DNA from: JAZRUF01 sp045636205
GTDB taxonomy: Bacteria > Bacillota > Clostridia > Oscillospirales > JAAYXM01
Assembly (NCBI GenBank): GCA_045636205.1
Contig: JAZTXE010000057.1
Span: 1 to 51,500, forward strand
DNA length: 51,500 nucleotides
Direction of reading: 5' to 3'
Below, piece by piece: positions 36,001 through 41,768 of the stretch. The position numbers and the translations under genes are program-made. The notes below the pieces were generated by a model, which searched no databases, was not told the origin of the DNA, and worked only from the letters and a program-made list of their open reading frames with translations. How positions within the stretch are numbered: the stretch's first letter is position 1; each line of letters opens with the position of its first letter.

Positions 36001-36027
36001 TACTCGTTTCGTAGTTTTTCCTTTCAT
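24088..36027 (-). CDS. giant secreted SLH-anchored heparinase II/III-type polysaccharide lyase
   Basis: A protein of 3979 residues. The start ATG 36027 follows AGGAGG; an ATG 33 nt upstream lacks spacing. A signal peptide (VLAWIMSLCMIFGIIPASP) is followed by beta-sandwich modules. Residues of about 525-1800 hold five modules of about 270 residues in the order A-B-A-B-A (see 30640-34460). Ig-like (BIg2) domains and a PA14-like module span about 1900-2515. The lyase region (about 2520-3560) has a zinc knuckle (CLYCG, CPEC), an alpha-toroid with GNIHGNFG (H2938), and the heparinase II/III sheet with HAYGLDMAPEMGYP and SINHN (H3213). Then come an Ig-like putative domain (about 3630-3710), a Ser/Gly-rich linker and three SLH repeats to the end. 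It should be anchored to the wall and cleave uronate-containing glycans. Exact substrate unknown. AraC is divergent. Confidence 0.9.
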   Translation of the reverse strand: MKGKTTKRVLAWIMSLCMIFGIIPASPYEYKAQAVQGEEKSLYTYDFGGLVSANQVLVTAATATVNTPLYATADAKAPFDTAQEIAALKPNSDKWYLSDAGVTLNNSSIATRVKVLVTATGFNMALRSTSLTQIDVKINVEQAGTYDISTDIQHTVPSTASAAKVEFVGEGISYTTHEAENGSVDIASATLEAKEYTVRYSLQGRMGATGSSSDASLIVRSLTLAKKAEVVPTAYDFSGKVTGATETTILYRQNVSSDYPAIDRSDICHTLTFANATSKGSLPWGYKKMGADKERRNYCGMDVNSLLVKTHQGRGSNIALVIKPAESGYYELTPEYKLSLSSAGATNTKFHGARIELLSEDETSSLLKFSKTAAVSSFTAESMGIAYLDKDKEYVLKMDISAGDGASGDNTFYVKSLALTPKLPVIVTASAASIPAQAGEEKTFTISANYGEDELDLSAEGVEVKCEVTSGAAETSYAQGTVTVKPSKNGVNTVKVSVSYEGMTGSCQVVLYSLPDDDKAEKYSYDFVKSKPDGYSEQAFLQDMPELASFANSLIKGSAPWMYHSGGEKVNGNNIWSYDIPSNYAFTIRQRGGAEPPRRLRIFLPSDGLYTATVNTYNWEKSTKTDFSLIPCDENGVEQGDEIYIGAADGYLPSGSATAQLYVGKAELKRGYYILSMAQHRLDATLQYARLNKFELSRVHADISYEVPAPVAIGDSVEMPFTATVSGKAAACTEISAAANDNFTVALNGEKNALVFTGVKAGTSSAAVTFKFGDTEQTVNIPLSVYDSDKLGNTSYTYDFTKNHAVNSFYNVNSFNMTTAGADEEINSVRPSAPWKFESSVDNPTFKHDAEHSYGYLLYATKGTSFRIRVPENGRYNLYNRVRKSTNAGALSISIQNAKGEGKYANKTHLNTVDIYAEADSAVYKEPVLYGTVDLIAGDYIITYENEKTSSAGDVKTPVSGIILESVPAALDLDVALSKPEKMLVGETYKLPILITLAGIIRVDASKYTAEITSNTNPDVADLSVKREQNGEYYLEVIGKIDHETRVAITVEGEGRSITHSALISVNSERMLYDDVVYDWMKTNTYTGTNINISEFTDFQTSIDAGSAPWKFLANNSSGTFIYTNAGYGFFMKDRGERKLVIYVPETNTYVPEVVVDLWTEGTTCIYSLTPSDEDGNVTGNEFELGMINSAGPSGSEFVTVAMDKVYVKKGYYVLTMTAGDAKYISNSFTLRNQAVLLNTESPAPVAIGETLEIPVNASLLGEESTASFDRITFDAADTSIASFEGGADGKTMKIRGLKAGTTTVAVRVGIGDLSARRILSVTVYDADKTTDTAEYRYSFGKASTNQAMSEILSFNMTTAGADGEINPSRKTAPWRYEGSADAPTFIVYTPEGYGAFLSKTAGTSVKIRVPENGRFSFVSENWFQNEGGKLSVYLQRADGTGEYANKTLLGTIDTYTEKKQPEYLRRTKLGEVNLKAGDYIVTYVNEGDGRTAVGGIYLMSPKAQENFSIAPQTSAVATVGKVVRIPLNYTSALGTLPGDAGLSFNVTHSESGYADATVVIEGANAYLDIEGIAVGEMRLDIIASASGNTVADASVAISVIEEIAGVAGDLHYDFMKNNPGKDKVLDIITFENFDNSIAAGSAPWKFGNVNGGAFRYNGYETYAIYMQGQGSYSLVLQVPASGSYDIVAQMYDYSHSTKAYTSITPCDKNGGPLGAAIDLGIIETPTTLGSRVDVPLGTQYLEAGYYLWTMTFKDAKCPYVDDTGKTYAARAVIDGIKLDYQELMISGNLTNNTYVLMGNEKRIPLNATLLGEDTDWAQDASFTVNMSNRTQLDKDGNDITAEEPYANARVEKSADGKTADLVITGVAEGSTDIEVSVIMGGRQAKMSGTAISSKSGKVLGEISLSDDYIILDAGKVRTIGVTPYCIDGSVATGTKVYFESGNQAVVRVNNAGELTAAGEGVTTVTVYVEKDGVIQNATVTVRVNDQTPIESIKLNPVKPMLPGASTELSVSGVRESGLNADIDKSLVTYEFVENKDQAFKLEGNTLTALGEGRAVICAKLGEISSENLEVTASAAAAVSSIELDFRQNQTGAPTDAVFMTHGWQIDRSATAKETLAQRENLVYKAGVGIAAKITGTDATRASDMSVTFKAANDGEYAFDMFGGRFADGALAYIYVDEVFMGSYDFSGDNQTAGDTAELNSIYLTAGEHKITFRRVSGGEYIYPGVVSINLLDSTPSLEKLELRASRTTLSVGEKSTLNINAILSNGRSYSFGPKFDGSADAVNYIDIALSGVTSAIAVDGNTVTAEKTGTVKISVTAKLGDVSFSKSVSITVDDAVIESLDAELEEKNLYVGASTQIIAKSTLSNGREISDSDVTITAEVENPAVAEFKDGEILALSAGTTEITIFATLDGNTVEDTVTLEVKDHGATKLVLSADTTVMSPSTDGSQIHISANMSSGGSVAVDAASATYENQNDGVITVDENGWVTPVAIGNSIVTVKVNVGGVELEGVLSFKITDGKTQGSYYTPEKVAAARRNIEKYDWARKSRNSAIRKGDFFVDKINFLYNHMTSNELPRSSTVQLRYDPLTNTCLYCGKDLTAEHGKRPWVIDVFNSPWKIQCPECRRKFPTNDFGSFYDLGIVKVGEEELYGVEAGSWSYEKSHYEHFNLFMAEYAAAGVADYNEYSTMGERGERIPGVGYLKNTGAPEMEGVEYTAYDLPEFETGEIVPKTVTTNLYNWGADDGYGYNSGIGWVQRHPYYKSGEAPVQYYRQWSFIAFYNHYGLWNSYNDNNSGVMYGAITALRDAYLYTGDKKYGRAGAILVDRFADVYPDFHEDWQIWDKGGYYQGQDYYITYSNSDSTRPKGKQLGSIWQHGLSRYYTLGYDAFYDVYEDPTVVDYLNKKSIEWNLEDKSTPNAIRQHIEDDLLRENFRSICNGNIHGNFGMQQSLAAYTGVVLDTQPESREMIDWMYRSGIGTHGDDNITGGNVLVTLINSVRRDGHGNEGSPNYNSLWNNAIETIAEALDGYDGYPEMDMYKNPKFINMLKSFLPIIMTRRTTVQNGDSGATADTNIMAPSTSRLVRMFQKTGMAEFAQFAYFLNGNKVDGLYTSIFDEDPVAAQQEIQKAIDTYGEYDFDKSVQLGGYGFTALRGGSLYSDKDTQRDFWMYYGKASGHGQPDTLNLGIHAYGLDMAPEMGYPEIMGGEVSDNWGYTSINHNLVVVNTAKQSRIATNADPKHFDDAGRVKIMDVDASDTAVYLKAGTSIYRRTVVMIEATDEVSYGIDFFRVKGGNDHLYTFHSQSDEIYETEGLNLGSTQTMGSYAGVDIPYRAPEHETGFTYFKNIRRDTNLESNEFAVDFKVKDFRKTLKDSQGLHLRMTMLNDFKLTEVSLQQGEPPRVAGNPKMLEFVFARRKGTNLDSLFTTVFEPYKHNRYIKDMEQVDVELLSGVESDADTVKAVKVTLEDGRVDYVVYATNNKVLYRIDNKFDFRGFVGVYSLSDGKVVYSYINDGDIIGDTTTKAAYTGKVSDFTRELSIENSITVELDSAADAKELEGRFIYIENDGSENAAYPIVGVKSINGRTAVLDVGGETFIRACRDSTNLDAGYIYNIEEGQSFSIPLSDVYESSPVFTPVEDRRAAAGSKISFKVSATSPVDKDITYEAVSMPRGASFDENTQTISWTPDEKQLGEHHVEIHANDGSLTTSIHINVEVYRSAGIVGSGSGNESDENQGTGSDSSDTTPSGGDAPSGGNTPPSGNDGSGSGGGGGGGSGSAGGSGNESGDQKPDDSGNTDAGDDTPATPGEKFVDLGNHTWAKDAIYALVDSGVVNGTSENTYSPAKNIKRADFAIMLVRAFGITEGQGEHFADVDASKYYAKELLLAKANGIVGGIGDNKFNPEGEITRQDMMLMLYRALEAQGKKLPDADESVLADFADAAEIADYAKSAVASVVKAGIITGSNGRINPLSRATRAEIAVMLSRILVK
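30640..34460 (-). repeat. alternating A-B-A-B-A module array within the giant lyase
   Basis: Five copies of an about 270-residue module, each opening with YxYDFxK and holding a [ST]APW[KMR][FY] motif. The motif is encoded near 34350 (A1), 33525 (B1), 32700 (A2), 31905 (B2) and 31090 (A3), about 800-825 nt apart. A modules share the APVAIG and CDENG-type segments. B modules share SFNMTTAGAD, IRVPENGR and EYANKT. Two more diverged modules lie N-terminal (near 35175 with GSLPWGY, and near 35740). Confidence 0.8.
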
Positions 36028-36190
36028 TGTTCTGCCTCCTGAAAATTTATATTTACACATTCTTTTTGAGTATAAATCCCTATGCTACTATTTTATTTTA
36101 ATTTTTTGAAAAAGCAAAGACTTTAATGTTGTATGTATGTAACCGAATGTTTGATTTTAAGACGGAAAGTTTTGTAAATTCCCAAATCAC

Positions 36191-36219
36191 TTTACTTTTT
36201 TCCAACAGGATGTTACAAT
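36191..36219 (+). promoter_or_regulatory. promoter of the AraC-type regulator
   Basis: TTTACT (36191-36196), 17-nt spacer, TACAAT (36214-36219), about 42 nt before the ATG at 36261. I see no convincing sigma-A promoter for the giant gene on the other strand, which would suit activation by a regulator. Confidence 0.55.
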
Positions 36220-36260
36220 AAATCATCCAACAAAATGTCTCTTAAGAGGGGGTGCTGCAC

Positions 36261-37160
36261 ATGAGCAGAAGGGTATTTGACCCGAATATACCCAAGCTTT
36301 TCGTCGGTAACACGCGCCAGGCGGATATGAACATATACTTCTGGGGCTCAAATTCGGACTTCCCCAAGGATCAGACTTTCGGCCCTGTGCTGCGCGACCA
36401 TTTCCTTATAATATACTGCGTGACCGGAAGCGGCACGGTTACCCTCGACGGTGTATCACACTTTTTGGAGCCCGGACAGTGCATGATGACGTTTCCAAAT
36501 CAGGTGATGTCCATGTTCTCCTCCTCGCGCACGCCGTGGAATATTATATGGGTTGGACTAAAGGGTATGCTTTTGCCGTACTACCTGCAGCGCATGGGAA
36601 TAAGCTCATCAAATCCGATATTCCCGTGGCGAAACAGCGAGTATATTCTCCACGAGCTTAAGAGAATACTCCAATCCTCACCCGAATATGAAAACAACGA
36701 TATTTTTGACTTCGCATCTCCTTTGAATACAACAAAAGGTGAGCTCGTGCGGCTTTCATGCCTGTATTCCATTCTCTCGGAGGCATACAGTCTTTGCTCG
36801 CGCTTTGCAGAGCTTAACGGTCAGGCAAGTGAGTATGAGGATTATATCCAAAAAGCCATCGCGTTTATGGAAGCAAACTGCAATCGCAAGATAAAAATAA
36901 GCGATGTGGCAAAGCACGTCGGCTTAAACCGAAGCTATTTGTTTACTCTCTTCAAGGAGCATCTGACCGAGTCCCCGCAGGAGTTTATGACAAGGCTTAA
37001 AATTAAAAAAGCGTGCGAGATGTTCCGCTCAGCCGATGCAACGGTTTCAAGCGTTGCATATTCGCTCGGCTATGAGCCGCGTGCGCTGACGCGTCTTTTC
37101 AAGCAGATTACCGGCTATACGCCGACCGAGTACCGCAGAACCATGCATGAGGAGCGGTAG
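36261..37160 (+). CDS. AraC-family transcriptional regulator
   Basis: A protein of 299 residues from ATG 36261; the GTG at 36252 lies inside the GAGGGGGTG ribosome binding site. The N-terminal cupin-like sensing domain (about 25-110; DHFLIIYCVTGSGTVTLDG, LEPGQCMMTFPNQV) is followed by a two-helix-turn-helix AraC domain (about 195-295; KISDVAKHVGLNRSYLFTLFKEH, SVAYSLGYEPRALTRLFKQITG). It is divergent from the giant lyase gene with 233 nt between starts. It probably activates the lyase and downstream hydrolases when a sugar binds the cupin; inference from position. Confidence 0.9.
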   Translation: MSRRVFDPNIPKLFVGNTRQADMNIYFWGSNSDFPKDQTFGPVLRDHFLIIYCVTGSGTVTLDGVSHFLEPGQCMMTFPNQVMSMFSSSRTPWNIIWVGLKGMLLPYYLQRMGISSSNPIFPWRNSEYILHELKRILQSSPEYENNDIFDFASPLNTTKGELVRLSCLYSILSEAYSLCSRFAELNGQASEYEDYIQKAIAFMEANCNRKIKISDVAKHVGLNRSYLFTLFKEHLTESPQEFMTRLKIKKACEMFRSADATVSSVAYSLGYEPRALTRLFKQITGYTPTEYRRTMHEER

Positions 37161-37175
37161 ACGTTTGTTGAATGT

Positions 37176-37295
37176 CCCGCGAGAGGGCACGGAGGCCCTC
37201 CCCTACGATTGTTTTCCATTACGTATAGCACCACGCAATGCATCACCTCATCCGTCAGCCTCACGGCTGCCACCTTCCCCTATGTAGGGGAAGGC
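37176..37295. repeat. repeat pair: RAYT-class palindrome plus CACCTCATC unit
   Basis: 37176-37206 is the GGGAGGGC-type palindrome (stem AGGGC-ACGGAG-GCCCT, then CCCTAC) found also inside the RAYT gene. 37244-37295 is a CACCTCATCCGTCAGCC unit ending in CCTTCCCC-TATGTA-GGGGAAGG. The two repeat classes lie side by side. Confidence 0.8.
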
Positions 37296-37311
37296 TTTTT
37301 TCGTTATACAC

Positions 37312-37348
37312 AAAAAACGGAGCAGTGAAATTCACTGCTCCGTTTTTT
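37312..37348. terminator. bidirectional terminator
   Basis: AAAAAACGGAGCAGTGAA, minimal loop, and the reverse complement ending in six Ts. Shared by the AraC gene (+) and the SLH gene (-). Confidence 0.9.
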
Positions 37349-37374
37349 AGTTGTGTTTTAAATACGGTCAAAGC

Positions 37375-38538
37375 TTAATAGATTCCGCCGGTTGAGGTTA
37401 CGATGGAGGAGAGTAGCGGATAACCGTTGAGTATGGTTCCGGTTACGCCCTGACCTAAAATGATTGAAGAGAAGCCGGTACCTGATGCGGTAACGTCATT
37501 CTTATTTACATACAGGTAATTTAGGATAGCACCGATTTCGTTTGTGACGGCTACACCTATCTCATTTACTTCCATGCGGTTTACAACACCGGATACGATA
37601 TTAACGTTTGCACGCACATCGACATTCGTGAAGTTTCCGTTAAGGCGGGTCGGGGTTCTTATTATAACGCCGTCGGTTGTGATAGCCGCTTTGTTGAAAA
37701 GCTGAGCCTCGCCGTTTGTCTTTGCGACGATGATACCCTCGGTTGCATTGGTCGAGCCGCTTAAGTTAACTGCGGTTTCGCCTCCGCGGATTAAAATTCT
37801 GCCCTGCACGGACACTGCATTTAAGTTTACGGTCTTGACACCGTCACCGATGATGACATCGCCGACGATAAAGCAATAGTCCATATTGACATTGTCACCG
37901 TTTATAAGGATATTTCCGGTGATGCTTGTGGAGATATTGCCGGATGATTTGATGGAGTTAAAAATCTGGGCAAAGAGTGCTGCAAATTCAGCGCGGGTGA
38001 TAGTTGAGTTCGGGTTTAACTTGCCGTTTGCGCCTCTTACATAGCCACGTGCCGCCATAGCTGCGAGCTGACCTTTTGCGTACTCGGAAACGCTTGCTGC
38101 ATCGGAGAAACTTGAAAGCGCAGATGCATCTGCATCGTCAAGGTTAAGTGCTGCTGCGAGCACCAGGAATGTTTCCAGACGTGAGATCGGCTCATTGGGC
38201 TTAATCATTCCGCGGTTTGCCATGATTCCCATGCCGACTGCGCGAGCCATATCCTTGGCATACCAAGCGGTTGACGGTACATCGGTATAGGAGGACATAT
38301 CCGCCTCATACGTTGCTCCGAAAGCACGTGTTACGATAGCCGCGATATGTGCACGGGTGAGCTTGCCGTTCGGGTCCATCTTTCCGTTTGAGCCGAAGAG
38401 CAGACCGTTTTTGTTTGCCTCAAGCATGACCTGCTCCGCCCAGTGACCTTTAAGGTCGGAAAACTGCGCTGCGGAGACCGCGGGCATAATGCTGAGCGCA
38501 AGCGCCAGAGTAAGTACAAAAGCCATTAAACGTTTCAT
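37375..38538 (-). CDS. secreted SLH protein with beta-helix-like C-terminal region
   Basis: A protein of 387 residues. Signal peptide MKRLMAFVLTLALALSIMPAVSA, then three SLH repeats (about 25-195: FSDLKGHWAEQVM, YTDVPSTAWYAKDM, FSDAASVSEYAKGQL). The remainder (about 200-387) is a run of short V/N/G-rich strands (GNILINGDN, GDVIIGDG, GRILIRGG) like a right-handed beta-helix or a similar solenoid. It should sit on the wall surface; no catalytic residues are visible. It may be a surface-layer or glycan-binding protein. GAAAGGCAGG precedes the ATG. It shares the SLH anchor with the giant lyase. Confidence 0.85.
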   Translation of the reverse strand: MKRLMAFVLTLALALSIMPAVSAAQFSDLKGHWAEQVMLEANKNGLLFGSNGKMDPNGKLTRAHIAAIVTRAFGATYEADMSSYTDVPSTAWYAKDMARAVGMGIMANRGMIKPNEPISRLETFLVLAAALNLDDADASALSSFSDAASVSEYAKGQLAAMAARGYVRGANGKLNPNSTITRAEFAALFAQIFNSIKSSGNISTSITGNILINGDNVNMDYCFIVGDVIIGDGVKTVNLNAVSVQGRILIRGGETAVNLSGSTNATEGIIVAKTNGEAQLFNKAAITTDGVIIRTPTRLNGNFTNVDVRANVNIVSGVVNRMEVNEIGVAVTNEIGAILNYLYVNKNDVTASGTGFSSIILGQGVTGTILNGYPLLSSIVTSTGGIY

Positions 38539-38711
38539 TTTTAAAACCTGCCTTTCAATTTAAGGTGCTATAGCTTTAGTATACCTCAATTTTCAAAATC
38601 TGTATAGTGGGAATTTAAAATTTTCAGCATTTGCATATTTTTTCATATATACGAGCAGACTACATTTAAATTATACCAACTCAAAAAATGCAGATTGGAG
38701 AATGATAGACT

Positions 38712-39194
38712 ATGTTTTTCGGAAGACGTAAGTCAAAACAGCATAATGTCACCGCGCCGGTAAACGGCATGTTAAAGTCGCTTACCAAGGTAAACGACCC
38801 GGTATTTTCTGCCGGCACGATGGGTGAAGGTTTCGCTGTCGAGCCTGAGGGCGAATCCGTCTGCGCGCCCGTTGCAGGTGTTATAAGCACGGTATTCCCG
38901 GGCGGGCATGCGATAGGCATTACAACCTCTCAGGGTGCAGAAGCGCTAATCCACATAGGCATTGACACGGTAAAGCGCAAGGGTGACGGTTTTAAAAGCC
39001 ATGTAAAAGGCGGTGAGCGCGTCGCGCAGGGCGAGCGGCTTGTGGACGTGGATTTTAAAACCCTCAGAGACGCCGGCTTTGATTGTGACGTTATATTTGT
39101 AATTTCAAGCGGTGAGAAATGCTCAATTGACGAAGACAAGCTCGGAGGGAACGTTACTGTATCCGACATTGTCATGAGCTACTCTCCGAAATAA
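38712..39194 (+). CDS. PTS glucose-type EIIA protein
   Basis: A protein of 160 residues of the EIIA-Glc family. H81 in EALIHIGIDTV is the phospho-acceptor and H66 in FPGGHAIGI is the second active-site His. The TAPVNGMLKSLTKVNDPVFSAGTMGEG start is typical. It takes phosphate from HPr and passes it to the EIIB domain of the next gene. It is a separate gene, whereas many Bacillota fuse EIIA to EIICB. GGAG lies 11 nt before the ATG, and the EIICB gene starts 18 nt after its stop. Confidence 0.93.
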   Translation: MFFGRRKSKQHNVTAPVNGMLKSLTKVNDPVFSAGTMGEGFAVEPEGESVCAPVAGVISTVFPGGHAIGITTSQGAEALIHIGIDTVKRKGDGFKSHVKGGERVAQGERLVDVDFKTLRDAGFDCDVIFVISSGEKCSIDEDKLGGNVTVSDIVMSYSPK

Positions 39195-39212
39195 ACGCAG
39201 GAGATATATACT

Positions 39213-40718
39213 ATGTTCAAACAACTTCAGAAAATAGGCAAATCCTTTATGCTGCCGATTGCGGTGCTCCCCGCTGCAGGACTACTGCTCGGTATCGGCG
39301 GTGCATTTTCAAACCCTGCAACAATCGCCGAATACCCGATACTCGAAAGCCCGGTACTTCAAGGCATATTCACCGTAATGAGTCAGGCGGGTAACGCGGT
39401 CTTTGCAAACTTATCGCTTCTCTTGTGCATAGGTCTGTGTATAGGTCTTGCAAAGCGCGACAAGGGTGTAGCCGCGCTTGCGGGAATTCTGGGTTATCTT
39501 GTCATGACCGCTACAATTTCCGCGCTCCTTACGATTTTCGGGCGCGAAACCGGTATAGACACGGGTGTTATCGGCGCGATAGTCATAGGCTCAATCACCG
39601 TGTGGCTGCACAATCGCTACAGCAATATTGAACTTCCGCAGGTGCTCGGATTTTTCGGCGGTTCGCGCTTTGTACCCATTGCCGCATCTTTTGCGGCTAT
39701 TCTTGCGGGTGTGTTTTTCTTCATTGTATGGCCGCCGTTCCAGAACTTGCTGGTCACCGCGGGTGAGGGCATTGCAAAGCTCGGCGTTTTCGGAACCTTC
39801 CTCTACGGCTTCCTGATGCGTCTGTGCGGTGCAGTAGGACTTCACCACATGATTTACCCGCTCTTCTGGTACTCAGAGCTCGGCGGTGTTGCGCAGGTCG
39901 CAGGCGAAACCGTAGTAGGTGCTCAGAAAATATTCTTCGCGCAGATGGCAGACCCCAACCATGTCGGGCTTTTCACCGAGGGCACGCGCTTTTTTGCAGG
40001 GCGTTTTGCGACGATGATGTTTGCACTCCCCGCCGCATGCCTTGCAATGTACCGCTGTGTCGCGCGCGAAAAACGGCGCGCATTCGCGGGACTGTTCCTG
40101 GGCGTTGCGCTCACCTCATTTATAACCGGCATAACCGAGCCGATTGAGTTTATGTTCCTTTTCGTTGCGCCGTGGCTTTACGTGATACACTCGTTTTTAG
40201 ACGGTGTTTCCTTCCTGGTCGCAGACCTTTTGAATATCTCAATAGGAAACACGTTCTCAGGCGGTGTCATTGACTTTCTGCTCTTCGGCGTACTTCAGGG
40301 AAATGCCAAGACAAACTGGCTGCTGGTCATCCCTGTCGGCATACTCTGGGCGGTTATTTACTACTTTGTCTTCAAGTTCCTTATCCTTAAATTCAACGTC
40401 ATGACCCCGGGCAGAAATGATGAGGACAGTGACCAGCCGGGCGTGCAGTCAAAGCTTGTTACCAAAGGGAAGCTCAAGGAAGACGCGGTCAAAATAATCG
40501 AAGCATTTGGCGGTGGCGATAACATGGAGGATGTTGACGCGTGCATAACCCGCCTGCGTGTAAACGTGCGTGACAAGACAAAGGTGGACCGCGCGGCACT
40601 CAAAGCGCTGGGTGCGGCGGATGTGCTCGAAATCGGCGGCGGCATACAGGCGGTATACGGCGCAAAAGCCATTTTATACAAAAACCATATTTTAGACATC
40701 TTAGAACGCGAGGATTGA
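39213..40718 (+). CDS. PTS EIICB transporter, glucose/GlcNAc family
   Basis: A protein of 501 residues. The EIIC membrane domain (about 1-400) has the signatures GLHHMIYPLFWYSELGG and the substrate motif GITEPIEF. A linker leads to EIIB (about 425-501) with the phosphorylated C444 in DACITRLRV. It imports and phosphorylates a hexose such as glucose or N-acetylglucosamine; which of them cannot be told. AGGAGA precedes the ATG. No antiterminator gene or clear RAT site is next to it. Confidence 0.93.
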   Translation: MFKQLQKIGKSFMLPIAVLPAAGLLLGIGGAFSNPATIAEYPILESPVLQGIFTVMSQAGNAVFANLSLLLCIGLCIGLAKRDKGVAALAGILGYLVMTATISALLTIFGRETGIDTGVIGAIVIGSITVWLHNRYSNIELPQVLGFFGGSRFVPIAASFAAILAGVFFFIVWPPFQNLLVTAGEGIAKLGVFGTFLYGFLMRLCGAVGLHHMIYPLFWYSELGGVAQVAGETVVGAQKIFFAQMADPNHVGLFTEGTRFFAGRFATMMFALPAACLAMYRCVAREKRRAFAGLFLGVALTSFITGITEPIEFMFLFVAPWLYVIHSFLDGVSFLVADLLNISIGNTFSGGVIDFLLFGVLQGNAKTNWLLVIPVGILWAVIYYFVFKFLILKFNVMTPGRNDEDSDQPGVQSKLVTKGKLKEDAVKIIEAFGGGDNMEDVDACITRLRVNVRDKTKVDRAALKALGAADVLEIGGGIQAVYGAKAILYKNHILDILERED

Positions 40719-40735
40719 GAAAAAAGATTGCCTCT

Positions 40736-40952
40736 CACCTCATCCGTCAGCCTCACGGCTGCCACCTTCCCCTACATAGGGGAAGGCTACTATAGGCTTC
40801 TCCTTTGTAGGGGAGGGTCTCCGTGCCCTCCCGCAGGCGAGACTGATGAGGTGGAAAACTAAAACCCACGCACCACGTTACGGCTTACATTTCGCAACGC
40901 CTCACCTCATCCACCGCTTACGCGGTCCCCCTTCCCCTACATAGGGGAAGGC
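40736..40952. repeat. composite palindromic element of three units
   Basis: Unit 1 (40736-40787) is a CACCTCATCC...GGGGAAGGC unit. Unit 2 (40795-40853) is inverted, and its stem is replaced by the RAYT-class palindrome GGGAGGGTCTCC-GTGCCCTCCC. Unit 3 (40903-40952) is forward. The linker between 2 and 3 carries CCACGCACCACGTTACG as in 18441-18488. No gene lies in this gap. Confidence 0.8.
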
Positions 40953-40965
40953 TTGGACGCACCAG

Positions 40966-40993
40966 AAAAAGCCTACCTGTCGGTAGGCTTTTT
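40966..40993. terminator. bidirectional terminator
   Basis: AAAAAGCCTACC-TGTC-GGTAGGCTTTTT, immediately after the ZIP gene stop codon on the minus strand and after the PTS genes on the plus strand. Confidence 0.88.
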
Positions 40994-41746
40994 CTATCCT
41001 AAAAGTACGTCAAACACGAGCATCAGGCAAAATCCTGCAAGCAGTGCATATGTCGCGCCGCGCTGGCTGCCGTGCGCGTGGGTTTCGGGTATCATTTCAT
41101 CGCTTATGACATATAACATCGTACCGCCCGCAAACGCGAGTGAAAACGGTAAAATCGCAGATGCAAGACTTACTGAGAAGTATCCGACAAGCGTTCCAAA
41201 GACCTCAATAAGTCCGGTTATCGTCGCGCAGATGAATGTCTTTTTACGGCTTATGCCCGCCGCGAGCATGGGTGCGATAATCACCATACCCTCGGGTATA
41301 TTCTGAAGCGCGATGCCTCCGGCTATCATGAGTGCGTTTGAGGTATCTCCGCTGCCGAAGCCGACACCCGCGGCAATGCCTTCGGGCAGGTTGTGTATCG
41401 CAATCGCGGTTACAAACAAAAGCACGCGGTTTAAATCCGCATTGTTGTGCGCCTCGTCCTCAGCTCCGACAAGTCTGTGCAGATGCGGTGTGACATGGTC
41501 GATAAGGTTTAAGCACATCGCGCCGACAAAAACGCCCGCAACGGTTACAATTACGCTAAAGTTACCGCCGTATTCGAGTGACGGCAGAATAAGTCCGAGC
41601 ACCGCAGCGGCGAGCATTACGCCCGCGGCAAAGGACAGGACAATATCCGAAAACCTGTGTGACAGACCTTTAAACGCAAACCCGAGCAGGGTCCCGAAAA
41701 GCGTCGCCCCGCCGACACCCAACGCGGTTAAAAGAACCATTTTCAT
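40994..41746 (-). CDS. ZIP-family divalent metal transporter
   Basis: A protein of 250 residues with about eight membrane helices. The two conserved metal-path helices are visible: AIHNLPEGIAAG and GIALQNIPEGMV, plus a His-rich loop (DHVTPHLHRLVG). It is of the ZupT/GufA-like type and would import Zn2+, Mn2+ or Fe2+. It follows mntP by 22 nt on the same strand. A Mn exporter and a ZIP importer in one transcript is unusual; the pair may set metal balance together, or the ZIP protein may move a different ion. Confidence 0.9.
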   Translation of the reverse strand: MKMVLLTALGVGGATLFGTLLGFAFKGLSHRFSDIVLSFAAGVMLAAAVLGLILPSLEYGGNFSVIVTVAGVFVGAMCLNLIDHVTPHLHRLVGAEDEAHNNADLNRVLLFVTAIAIHNLPEGIAAGVGFGSGDTSNALMIAGGIALQNIPEGMVIIAPMLAAGISRKKTFICATITGLIEVFGTLVGYFSVSLASAILPFSLAFAGGTMLYVISDEMIPETHAHGSQRGATYALLAGFCLMLVFDVLLG

Positions 41747-41768
41747 AATTTATCACTTCTCTTTATTG

